DNA from: JAJPKK01 sp963787675
GTDB lineage: Bacteria > Pseudomonadota > Alphaproteobacteria > Rhizobiales > Xanthobacteraceae
Assembly (NCBI GenBank): GCA_963787675.1
Contig: CAWBDV010000007.1
Coordinates: forward strand, 806,001-870,000
Reading direction: 5' to 3'
DNA: 64,000 nt
Shown: positions 34,005 through 41,508 of the stretch, piece by piece
Layout of the letters: each line of letters starts with the position of its first letter
How positions within the stretch are numbered: the stretch's first letter is position 1
Program-made: the position numbers and the translations under genes
Notes under the pieces: model-generated
Told to the model about the DNA's origin: nothing
Databases searched by the model: none
The model's input: only the letters and a program-made list of their open reading frames with translations

Positions 34005-35756
34005 CTAGTGCCGATGTGCCGGTGCGAGCAGCACCGGCGCCGGTTCCGATTGCGCTGCCGACCACGGCGGCGAAACGCTCGCCGGCCCGATCAGCGCCCC
34101 TTGCAGGTAAGTGCATCCCCAATTTGCGAGCATCGCGGCGGTGGTGGAGTCCTGCACCCATTCAGCCACCGTCTGCAGGCCGAGATGATGCGCAAGCTCG
34201 ATGAGCATGCGGGCGAACGCCTGGTCGTCGGGCGATGACGGCAGGTTCTTGATGAAACTGCCATCGATCTTAAGGATATCGACCCCGAGCTTGCGGATGG
34301 TGCGAAACGAAGTGTAGCCGGCGCCGAAGTCGTCGATCGCGATGCGGCAGCCCAGATCCTTGAGGCGCATGACGAAGCCGCGCGTTTCGTCGATGTCCTG
34401 GATGGCGGCGCTCTCGGTGATTTCGACGATCAGCCGCTGAGCAAGCGAGGCGTCGCTCGCGAGCGAAGCGATCAAGGCTTGCCACCAGGCGACGTCGATC
34501 GTGGAGGAGGGCGAGACGTTCAGGCTCAGCCGCAGGTTCGGGACCGCCGACATTTCGGCGACCGCGAGCTCCAGCATCCGGTGATCGATCAGGCGCACGA
34601 GGCCGAGGCGTTCGGCGATCGGCATGATCTCGTGTGCGGTGACGATCGATCCGTCGGAACGGCGGATGCGCATCAGGCATTCATGGAATGCGGGTCGGCG
34701 CGACGTCGCCTCGACCACGGGCTCATAAGCAGCAATCAGCCGCCGTTCATTGAGCGCGCTGATGATTTCGTCGCTCGCCCGCATGTTTTCGCGGCGAACG
34801 GCATCGCGTTCGACATTGGGGCGAAAAACCTCGACCGCGCCGCGCCGCTTGTGCTTGCCTGCGCTCAGCGCCTCGTGGGCCCGCGCCAGAACGTCGGCGA
34901 CGGTCTGAGCATGGCGCGGCGCGACGATGCCGCCGACCGAGGCCGTGATGGCGACCGGTCCCGCGCTCGTCCTAACCACGTCGTCGCGCATGGTTATGAC
35001 AAAGCGCTCCGCTGCCGATGCAAGATTGTCCGGTACGCATTCCTTGAGGATGACGCCGAACTTGTTGCCGGAGAGGCGGCCGAGCGTATCGGCGCCGCGG
35101 ATTTTCGTCCGCAGCCGCTTGGCGCCGGCGGCGATGACCTCGTCGCCGATCCCGTAGCCGTGAGCCTCGTTGACCCGCGCGAGATCATCGACTGAGACGA
35201 TGAGAAATCCGAACGAGATGCGAATCTTGGCGGCGTCCTCGAGAGCAGCGGCGAGGATCTCCGTGAGGCAGCGCCGATTGAGCTCGCCCGTCAGGTCGTC
35301 ATAGCGCGAGAGATAGGTGAGCCGCTCATGCTGGGCTCGCCGTTCGTTGATGATCCGGATCACACCATGGGCGCGCGCCGGCCGCCCCTCGGCTCCCACG
35401 AACCACCGCCCGGTGTCCTCCACCCAAAATGGCGTCATCGCCGAACTGGGACGGATCGCGTATTGCACCTGGTACGAAACGCCGCCGCCGGTATCCTGCA
35501 ACGGCGACTTCATCACGGCTTCGAAACGCGATTGAGTATTGTCGGGCGCGAGAAACCGGCCGAAGCAGCGGCCGGTCGCAATCATGGCCGGGTCAGGAAT
35601 ATTCAGCAGGCTGGACGCGTTGGTGCTCCAATCTAGGACATCGGATTCGATGTCCCAGCGGTAACCGGCTTCGCCGATCGAAACGGCGATTTCGGTCATG
35701 TCGCGGACGTAACCCGTTCTGGCCAATCGAGAACTATCCCTGCCAGCCATGGCCAT
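34005..35756 (-). CDS. PAS-GGDEF-EAL signalling protein with degenerate GGDEF
   Basis: A 583-residue protein. A PAS-like sensory part covers about residues 20-140, and a GGDEF domain 150-305. Its active-site motif reads SGNKF (residues 229-233), so diguanylate cyclase activity is not expected. The EAL domain has 'ECL' in place of EAL, but the other catalytic features stand: 'NVSPSS', 'VEITES', 'IDDFGAGYTSF' (Asp pair near 475), 'LKIDGSFI' and 'VAEWVQD'. A c-di-GMP phosphodiesterase or receptor role is plausible. No membrane segment is seen. Confidence 0.85.
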   Translation of the reverse strand: MAMAGRDSSRLARTGYVRDMTEIAVSIGEAGYRWDIESDVLDWSTNASSLLNIPDPAMIATGRCFGRFLAPDNTQSRFEAVMKSPLQDTGGGVSYQVQYAIRPSSAMTPFWVEDTGRWFVGAEGRPARAHGVIRIINERRAQHERLTYLSRYDDLTGELNRRCLTEILAAALEDAAKIRISFGFLIVSVDDLARVNEAHGYGIGDEVIAAGAKRLRTKIRGADTLGRLSGNKFGVILKECVPDNLASAAERFVITMRDDVVRTSAGPVAITASVGGIVAPRHAQTVADVLARAHEALSAGKHKRRGAVEVFRPNVERDAVRRENMRASDEIISALNERRLIAAYEPVVEATSRRPAFHECLMRIRRSDGSIVTAHEIMPIAERLGLVRLIDHRMLELAVAEMSAVPNLRLSLNVSPSSTIDVAWWQALIASLASDASLAQRLIVEITESAAIQDIDETRGFVMRLKDLGCRIAIDDFGAGYTSFRTIRKLGVDILKIDGSFIKNLPSSPDDQAFARMLIELAHHLGLQTVAEWVQDSTTAAMLANWGCTYLQGALIGPASVSPPWSAAQSEPAPVLLAPAHRH

Positions 35757-36030
35757 TCACCCAGTCTGCAAACAACAAGCGAAACGAGATTCAAGATGTT
35801 CCGTAACCGTTAGCCGCCAGGAAATAATTAAGTATAAAAATTCCCTTAGATTTTTTAACGCGCGAACGAAAAGCCTCCTTCCAGATTTATCCGTCCAAGA
35901 GAGCGTTGCACCGCCCAGCAGTAGCCGCGACATTGGCACGTCCCAACAGGGCCCTTGATCGCTCGGCACGGCTGTTGCAGCAACCTCGTCAAACGCGGGA
36001 CAATGTCCCGAAATGAGACAGGAGGCGAAG
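35757..36030. promoter_or_regulatory. divergent intergenic region
   Basis: About 270 bases between the divergent GGDEF-EAL gene and a small plus-strand gene. The part nearest the EAL gene is unusually AT-rich ('aattaagtataaaaattccc'), as expected of a promoter. No gene is seen. Confidence 0.4.
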
Positions 36031-36300
36031 GTGCAACATTTTGTCGATGATGCGCACACGTACTCCGGCGAGATAACAGGGCGCGCGTTGGTGCCGGTCG
36101 GACCACTGCAGCCGCACCGCAGTCTCACGCCTGCGGTCCGCACCAGCGCGCCTTTTCTCAGCCATCTCATTGCGACCGCGGCCGGCGACCCGCAAACGCG
36201 GGAACGCCGGCGTGCCGAGCCGGAGCAGGCGGTGAATGCTTATGCGGCCATGATGCATGCGCCGACGGAGGCCGGCCGGTCGGTCCACGAAAGCCGCTAA
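36031..36300 (+). CDS. small conserved hypothetical protein
   Basis: An 89-residue protein starting at a GTG with AGGAGG six bases upstream. It has 'ALVPVGPLQPHRSL', then 'FLSHLIATAAGDPQTRERRR' and a helical end ('AVNAYAAMMHAP'). I recall similar small proteins of unknown function in Bradyrhizobium-type genomes. No membrane segment or enzyme motif is seen. Confidence 0.6.
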   Translation: MQHFVDDAHTYSGEITGRALVPVGPLQPHRSLTPAVRTSAPFLSHLIATAAGDPQTRERRRAEPEQAVNAYAAMMHAPTEAGRSVHESR

Positions 36301-36316
36301 TCGCGGAACGCGGACT

Positions 36317-37897
36317 TCAATAGCCCGCGGCGCAGCCGTCCTTGCGGGGGTCCGATCCGCCGATCAGCACGCCGCGTTGCCAGTCGATCGCAATGGCCTG
36401 GCCCCCGCCCATCGGGTAGGGCGAGACCAGGACTTCGTGGCCGCGCGCTTTCAGCCCAGCGATCGTGCCCGCCGGAATGCCGCGTTCGACCAGGGTGACA
36501 GGTCCCTCGAAAAAGGTGCGTGGCGAATCGATCGCCGCCTGCACATCCATGCCGAAATCGACGATGTTGGTGACGACCTGGCTATGGCCCATGGGCTGGA
36601 AATGGGCGCCCATGACGCCGAACGACAATTCACAGCGGCCGTCGCGCATGCCGAGCGCCGGGATGATGGTGTTCATCGGTCGCTTCGATGGGCCGATCGC
36701 GTTCGGATGGTTTGGATCGACCGTGAAGCAGGCGCCGCGATTATGCAGCATGATCCCGGTCTTCTCGGTCGCGATGCCGGAGCCGAACTGGCTATAGAGC
36801 GAATTGATGATCGAGACCGCCATGCGGTCGCGATCGACGACCGTCACGTAGACCGTGTCGCTGCCGGGCGTCGGCGCCTCCGGCAGCTTCACCCGCTTGC
36901 TGCGGTCGATGCGGTTCGCAAGGTTGCCGGCAAAGCCCTTGTCGATCAGCGACGGCACGGAAACGCGCATGTAGGCGGGATCCGCTACCTGCGCATCGCG
37001 CATGCCATAGGCCATCCGGGCGGCTTCGAGCGCGATATGGAAGCGCTCGGCGCCGCGCGGATCGAGCGAGCTGATGTCGAAATATTCGAGGATGTTGAGC
37101 ATGACCAGCGCCACCAAGCCCTGGCCGTTGGGCGGCATCTCGACGACGTCGAGCCCGCGATAGTTGGTCATGATCGGCTCGGCCGCTTCGCCCTTGTGGC
37201 GCGCGAAGTCTTCCTTGGTCAGCCATGAGCCGCGGGCCCTGAGCGTTGCTACGATCTCTGTCGCCGCATCCTCGTAGAACGCGCGCGGGCCGCGCGCGGC
37301 AATCGACTTGAGCGTTGCAGCGAGTGTCGGGAAGCGCATGACATCGCCCGGCTGCGGGGCATTGCCGTTGATGAGATAATGGCGCGCGGCAGCAGGATCG
37401 GCGCGCAGTCCTTCGACGAGGTGTGCCCAGTCGTAGGCGATGCGCGGAGCAACCGGGAAGCCCTCCTCCGCATAGTGGATCGCGGGCGCAAGCGCGCGGT
37501 CGAGGCCGAACCGGCCGTGATGCTCGAGCACCGTGGCCCACGCCTCGACGGCGCCTGGCACCGTCACTGAATGCACCGACTTTGGTTCGATCGTCCGAAT
37601 GCCCTGCGCCACCAGCAGCGCGGCACGGGCCGCGGCGCCGGCGCGGCCGGACCCATTGTAGCCCCACACCGGCGCGCCCGGCTTGGCGACGAGGCAGAAG
37701 CAATCGCCGCCGATGCCGGTCATGTGCGGTTCGAGAACGCCGAGCGCGGCGATTGCCGCTACGGCGGCGTCGGCCGCCGTGCCGCCCGCTCGGAGCGTAT
37801 CGACAGCGATCGTGCTTGCGATCGGATGCGACGTCGCCGCCATGCCCTCGCAGGCGAAGACCGGCGAGCGGCCGGGGCTATGGAAATCGCGGAACAT
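36317..37897 (-). CDS. ggt: gamma-glutamyltransferase family protein
   Basis: A 526-residue Ntn-hydrolase of the GGT family. The processing site and nucleophile Thr is in 'GSDTVYVTVVD' (about residue 348). The large-subunit region has 'GGTAADAAVAAIAALGVLEP' and 'TGIGGDCF'. The small subunit has 'RPMNTIIPALGMRDGR' and 'PMGGGQAIAID'. ATG 37897 gives the conserved start 'MFRDFHSPGRSPVFACEGMA'; longer starts add unconserved sequence. No signal peptide is seen, so it may be cytoplasmic, unlike enteric Ggt. The substrate could be glutathione or another gamma-glutamyl or cephalosporin-like amide. Confidence 0.85.
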   Translation of the reverse strand: MFRDFHSPGRSPVFACEGMAATSHPIASTIAVDTLRAGGTAADAAVAAIAALGVLEPHMTGIGGDCFCLVAKPGAPVWGYNGSGRAGAAARAALLVAQGIRTIEPKSVHSVTVPGAVEAWATVLEHHGRFGLDRALAPAIHYAEEGFPVAPRIAYDWAHLVEGLRADPAAARHYLINGNAPQPGDVMRFPTLAATLKSIAARGPRAFYEDAATEIVATLRARGSWLTKEDFARHKGEAAEPIMTNYRGLDVVEMPPNGQGLVALVMLNILEYFDISSLDPRGAERFHIALEAARMAYGMRDAQVADPAYMRVSVPSLIDKGFAGNLANRIDRSKRVKLPEAPTPGSDTVYVTVVDRDRMAVSIINSLYSQFGSGIATEKTGIMLHNRGACFTVDPNHPNAIGPSKRPMNTIIPALGMRDGRCELSFGVMGAHFQPMGHSQVVTNIVDFGMDVQAAIDSPRTFFEGPVTLVERGIPAGTIAGLKARGHEVLVSPYPMGGGQAIAIDWQRGVLIGGSDPRKDGCAAGY

Positions 37898-37916
37898 CTT
37901 GGGATGCGTCCGGCGC

Positions 37917-38327
37917 TCAGGCCGGATGCACGTGCTGAACCTCGGTAACGGCGACGCGGCGCGGCGCCGCCCGCATAGCGATGGCGAAGCCGCCGACCGC
38001 GTCGACAAAGCTGATGACCAGGAGAAGTAGGAACGTCACCGTCGCGACTTGCTGCACCATCAGGAATTCGACCGTCATGCCGATGAAGAGCAGCAGCGAC
38101 AAGATGTGATCCATGAAGGCGCCCCGGCCCACCCGGGAGGCCCGCACCATTTCAATGAGCAGCAGCAGGATCGAGCCCGCGACGATCGCATCGCCGGCCG
38201 TGGGCGTCACTGTCTCGCCGGTCGTGAGCGGGATCGGCCAGATCTTGGTGTCCCAACTGAAGGTCAGGAGGAAGGCGGCGATGTTGTAGATCGCAAACGG
38301 GATGATCAGCAGCGGCACGCCAAGCAT
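37917..38327 (-). CDS. four-helix membrane protein of unknown function
   Basis: A 136-residue protein with about four hydrophobic segments ('LLIIPFAIYNIAAFLL', 'AIVAGSILLLLIEM', 'ILSLLLFIGMTVEFLMV', 'FLLLLVISFVDAVGGFAIA') and a short C-terminal tail. No family name comes to mind. It lies 19 bases upstream of ggt on the same strand and may be co-transcribed with it. Confidence 0.65.
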   Translation of the reverse strand: MLGVPLLIIPFAIYNIAAFLLTFSWDTKIWPIPLTTGETVTPTAGDAIVAGSILLLLIEMVRASRVGRGAFMDHILSLLLFIGMTVEFLMVQQVATVTFLLLLVISFVDAVGGFAIAMRAAPRRVAVTEVQHVHPA

Positions 38328-38396
38328 GAAGATGTCTCCGCGTCGGAATTCGTGCCCGCCTCACCCACGTTCGGGATGGCCGTCAGACCTCGGACT

Positions 38397-38582
38397 TCAG
38401 ACCTCGGACTTCGGCTTGAGGATCTGGCGACCGCGATACATGCCGGTCTTGAGGTCGACGTGATGGGGGCGGCGCAGTTCGCCCGAATCCTTGTCCTCGA
38501 CATAGGTCGGCGCCTTGACCGCATCGGCGGAACGTCGCATGCCGCGTCGCGACGGCGAGGTTTTTCGTTTCGGCACAGCCAT
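38397..38582 (-). CDS. rpmF: 50S ribosomal protein L32
   Basis: A 61-residue L32 beginning 'MAVPKRKTSPSRRGMRRSAD' and containing 'RRPHHVDLKTGMYRGRQIL'. AGGAG is placed seven bases before the ATG. Cys zinc ligands are absent, as in other alphaproteobacteria. Confidence 0.95.
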   Translation of the reverse strand: MAVPKRKTSPSRRGMRRSADAVKAPTYVEDKDSGELRRPHHVDLKTGMYRGRQILKPKSEV

Positions 38583-38712
38583 GGTGGTCTCCTGGCATTC
38601 TTTTGACGGCGGCAAGCGCCGATGATTTCCGGTGGAGACCGGGCTTATAATCGATGCAACGCACGGTGGCCAGCGCATTTTCCCCGCGCTGCCCGGCAAT
38701 TGGGAGCGAACC

Positions 38713-39462
38713 TTATCCGCGCGAAGACGACGACCGGACGCAGCGGTCGCTGTCGCTACTGCGGGCTGAGCGCGCCGCGTCGGTCGCGGCGAGGCGCCGC
38801 AGGCCGGGGCTTGGCTGTCGCGCGTCGCGCCGGATCGGATTGGGCAACGTCGCGGCAAGGAGCGCTGCCTCGGACGCGCTGAGTTCCGACGCGGGCTTCC
38901 GAAACGCGCGGCGGGCCGCGGCTTCGGCGCCGAATTGCCCGTGCGGCCCCCATTCGGCGACGTTGAGATAGATTTCAAGCTGCCGGCGCTTCGGAATCAC
39001 GAGGTCGATCCACAGCGCAAGCGGCACCTCGAATGCCTTACGCACATAGCTGCGGCCGGGCCACAGGAACAGGTTCTTGGCGAGTTGCTGGGTGAGGCCG
39101 GAACCGCCGCGCACGCGGCGCACGCCGTGCATATGCGCCTGCACGACCTTGCGGAATTCGCGGAAGTCGACGCCGTGATGCGCGCAGAAGCGATCGTCTT
39201 CGGCGACGATGACCGCGCGAGGGAGCGCCGGGGCGATACGGGACATCGGAACCCAGCTGCGCTCGACCCGCGCGCCGGTCGCCCAGCGCCACAGCATCAA
39301 GGTCGAGACCGGATCGACCACGCGATAAAGCGGCGCAATCACGTAGGGGATCAGGATCACCACGATCGCGACGATAAGCACGCCGAAGAGTATCCGCCGG
39401 AGCCCGCCGGACTGCGCGGTGCGCGGCGCCGCCGCGGTGGATTGAACCGAAACGTGGGCCAT
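38713..39462 (-). CDS. mtgA: monofunctional peptidoglycan transglycosylase
   Basis: A 249-residue GT51 enzyme that polymerises lipid II into glycan strands. One N-terminal membrane helix ('ILFGVLIVAIVVILIPYVI') is followed by the GT51 motifs: catalytic Glu in 'VAEDDRFCAHHGVD', 'GGSGLTQQLAKNLFL', 'RKAFEVPLALWIDL' and 'IYLNVAEWG'. There is no transpeptidase domain. It precedes rpmF on the same strand. Confidence 0.93.
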   Translation of the reverse strand: MAHVSVQSTAAAPRTAQSGGLRRILFGVLIVAIVVILIPYVIAPLYRVVDPVSTLMLWRWATGARVERSWVPMSRIAPALPRAVIVAEDDRFCAHHGVDFREFRKVVQAHMHGVRRVRGGSGLTQQLAKNLFLWPGRSYVRKAFEVPLALWIDLVIPKRRQLEIYLNVAEWGPHGQFGAEAAARRAFRKPASELSASEAALLAATLPNPIRRDARQPSPGLRRLAATDAARSARSSDSDRCVRSSSSRG

Positions 39463-39715
39463 CTTTTGGGCTTTCCCAGCCTATAACGTCAGGGGTGTCC
39501 CCGAGTCGCAAGCAGACACGATCTTGATGGCAATTTAGTTGCCATTTTCGAGGCGCTCTGCCATAACGCCGGCCTCCCGCCTGCCCGGCCGAAGGGCTGC
39601 CGTGGCGGCGGTGAAGTGCTCAATCAGCACGCTCAAGCGAGCAATTCCGCTCCGTCGAGCATCACCGGTGGACCCGGCGGCAACGCCTGTGTCGAGGCCG
39701 GAAAAGGAGAGCCAA
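39463..39715. promoter_or_regulatory. divergent region between mtgA and rpmI
   Basis: About 250 bases holding the promoter and leader of the rpmI-rplT-pheST set. In other bacteria infC precedes rpmI; here it does not. No L20-type leader structure or phenylalanine leader peptide could be recognised by eye. Confidence 0.35.
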
Positions 39716-39916
39716 ATGCCCAAGCTCAAGACCAAGTCGGGCGCCAAGAAGCGCTTCAAGGTCACCGGCACCGGCAAGGTGCTGTTTGCCCAGTCCGGCA
39801 AACGCCACGGCATGATCAAGCGGTCGACCAAGCAGATCCGCGACCATCGCGGCACCAAGGTCATGTTCAAGACCGACGGTGACCGCATCGTAAAGTACTG
39901 GCTGCCCAACAGTTAA
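39716..39916 (+). CDS. rpmI: 50S ribosomal protein L35
   Basis: A 66-residue L35 with 'MPKLKTKSGAKKRFKVTGTG', 'KRHGMIKRSTKQIRDHRGT' and the end 'KYWLPNS'. AAAGGAGA stands just before the ATG. First gene of the rpmI-rplT-pheS-pheT run. Confidence 0.96.
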   Translation: MPKLKTKSGAKKRFKVTGTGKVLFAQSGKRHGMIKRSTKQIRDHRGTKVMFKTDGDRIVKYWLPNS

Positions 39917-39988
39917 TTCGGGCTCGGCTCGCGATCCCGGCCGCCCCCCGCGCGGCCACGACAAGCATGATTTGCAAGGAGATTTGCC

Positions 39989-40348
39989 ATGGCCCGCGTC
40001 AAACGGGGCGTCACTGGACACGCCAAGCACAAGAAGGTTCTGAAAGCCGCCAAGGGCTATTACGGCCGGCGCAAGAACACCATCCGCATCGCCAAGCAGG
40101 CGGTCGAGAAGGCCAACCAATATGCCTTCCGCGACCGTAAGCGCCGCAAGCGCACCTTCCGCGCGCTGTGGATTCAGCGGCTCAACGCCGCGGTGCGCCA
40201 GTTCGGCCTCACCTACAGCCGATTTATCGACGGCCTCGGCAAGGCCGGGGTCACGATCGATCGCAAGGTGCTGTCCGACCTTGCCATTCACGAACCGGTG
40301 GCGTTCGAGGCGATCGTCGGCAAGGCGAAAGCTGCGCTCGCGGCCTGA
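39989..40348 (+). CDS. rplT: 50S ribosomal protein L20
   Basis: A 119-residue L20 of full length: 'MARVKRGVTGHAKHKKVLK', 'GYYGRRKNTIRIAKQAVEKA', 'RKRTFRALWIQRLNAAVR'. It binds 23S rRNA early in 50S assembly. AAGGAG is visible upstream. Followed by pheS after 77 bases. Confidence 0.96.
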   Translation: MARVKRGVTGHAKHKKVLKAAKGYYGRRKNTIRIAKQAVEKANQYAFRDRKRRKRTFRALWIQRLNAAVRQFGLTYSRFIDGLGKAGVTIDRKVLSDLAIHEPVAFEAIVGKAKAALAA

Positions 40349-40425
40349 GCGCTCTGCGCTTTGAAAATCGCGATCGGCCTTGTGCAAGGGCGTGCGGCCG
40401 CGCGCCGTTGCTTCGCGAGGATGAC

Positions 40426-41508
40426 ATGACCAACATCGCCGCTCTTGAGACCGAACTGTCGCGCATGGTCGATGCCGCCGCCGACGAGGCGGCGCTCGAA
40501 CAGGTACGCGTCGCCGCGCTCGGCAAGAAGGGGTCGATCTCGGCGATGCTGGCGACGCTCGGCAAGATGTCGCCCGAGGACCGCAAGGTCGCGGGTCCGC
40601 AGATCAACGGCCTCAAGGACCGGGTGACCGACGTCATCGCGGCGCGGCGCCAGGTGCTCAAGACCGCTGCGCTCGAAGCGCGCCTCAACACCGAGACCGT
40701 CGATGTCACCCTGCCGACCGCCGACAATCCGGCCGACATCGGCCGCATTCACCCCGTGAGCCAGGTGATGGAGGAAGTCACGGCGATCTTCGCCGACATG
40801 GGCTTTGCGGTCGCCGAAGGCCCGGACATCGAGACCGACGACTACAACTTCACCAAGCTGAATTTCCCAGTCGGCCATCCGGCCCGGGAGATGCACGACA
40901 CGTTCTTCTTTCCGCCGAAACCGGACGGAACGGAACTCGTGCTGCGGACCCACACCTCGCCGGTGCAGGTGCGCACCATGCTGACGCAGAAGCCGCCGAT
41001 CCGCGTGATCTGCCCCGGCCGCACCTATCGCTGCGACAGCGACCAGACCCACACGCCGATGTTCCATCAGGTCGAAGGCCTCGTGGTCGACAAGGGTTCG
41101 CATCTCGGCCACCTCAAATGGATCCTCGCAGAGTTCTGCAAGGCCTTCTTCGAGGTCGACCATTTGAAGATGCGATTCCGGCCGTCCTACTTCCCGTTCA
41201 CCGAGCCCTCGCTCGAGGTCGACATCCAGTGTCGCAGGACCAAGGACGAAATCCGTTTCGGCGAAGGCGAGGACTGGCTGGAGATTCTCGGCTGCGGGAT
41301 GGTGCATCCCAACGTGCTGCGCAATTGCGGGATCGACCCTGACGAGTACCAGGGCTTTGCGTGGGGCATGGGGATCGACCGCATCGCGACCTTGAAATAC
41401 GGCATGCCGGATCTCCGCGCGTTCTTCGAGGCCGATGTCCGCTGGCTCGCCCATTACGGCTTCCGCCCGCTCGACTACCCGACCCTCGCCGGGGGACTGA
41501 GCGGATGA
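40426..41508 (+). CDS. pheS: phenylalanine-tRNA ligase alpha subunit
   Basis: A 360-residue class II synthetase subunit. An N-terminal coiled coil for tRNA binding ('LGKKGSISAMLATLGKMSPE') precedes the catalytic domain, with motif 2 around 'ICPGRTYRCDSDQTHTPMFH', 'MRFRPSYFPFTEPSLEVDI' and motif 3 'GFAWGMGIDRIATLKYG'. ATG 40426 matches the family start. The stop overlaps the pheT ATG by four bases. Confidence 0.96.
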   Translation: MTNIAALETELSRMVDAAADEAALEQVRVAALGKKGSISAMLATLGKMSPEDRKVAGPQINGLKDRVTDVIAARRQVLKTAALEARLNTETVDVTLPTADNPADIGRIHPVSQVMEEVTAIFADMGFAVAEGPDIETDDYNFTKLNFPVGHPAREMHDTFFFPPKPDGTELVLRTHTSPVQVRTMLTQKPPIRVICPGRTYRCDSDQTHTPMFHQVEGLVVDKGSHLGHLKWILAEFCKAFFEVDHLKMRFRPSYFPFTEPSLEVDIQCRRTKDEIRFGEGEDWLEILGCGMVHPNVLRNCGIDPDEYQGFAWGMGIDRIATLKYGMPDLRAFFEADVRWLAHYGFRPLDYPTLAGGLSG

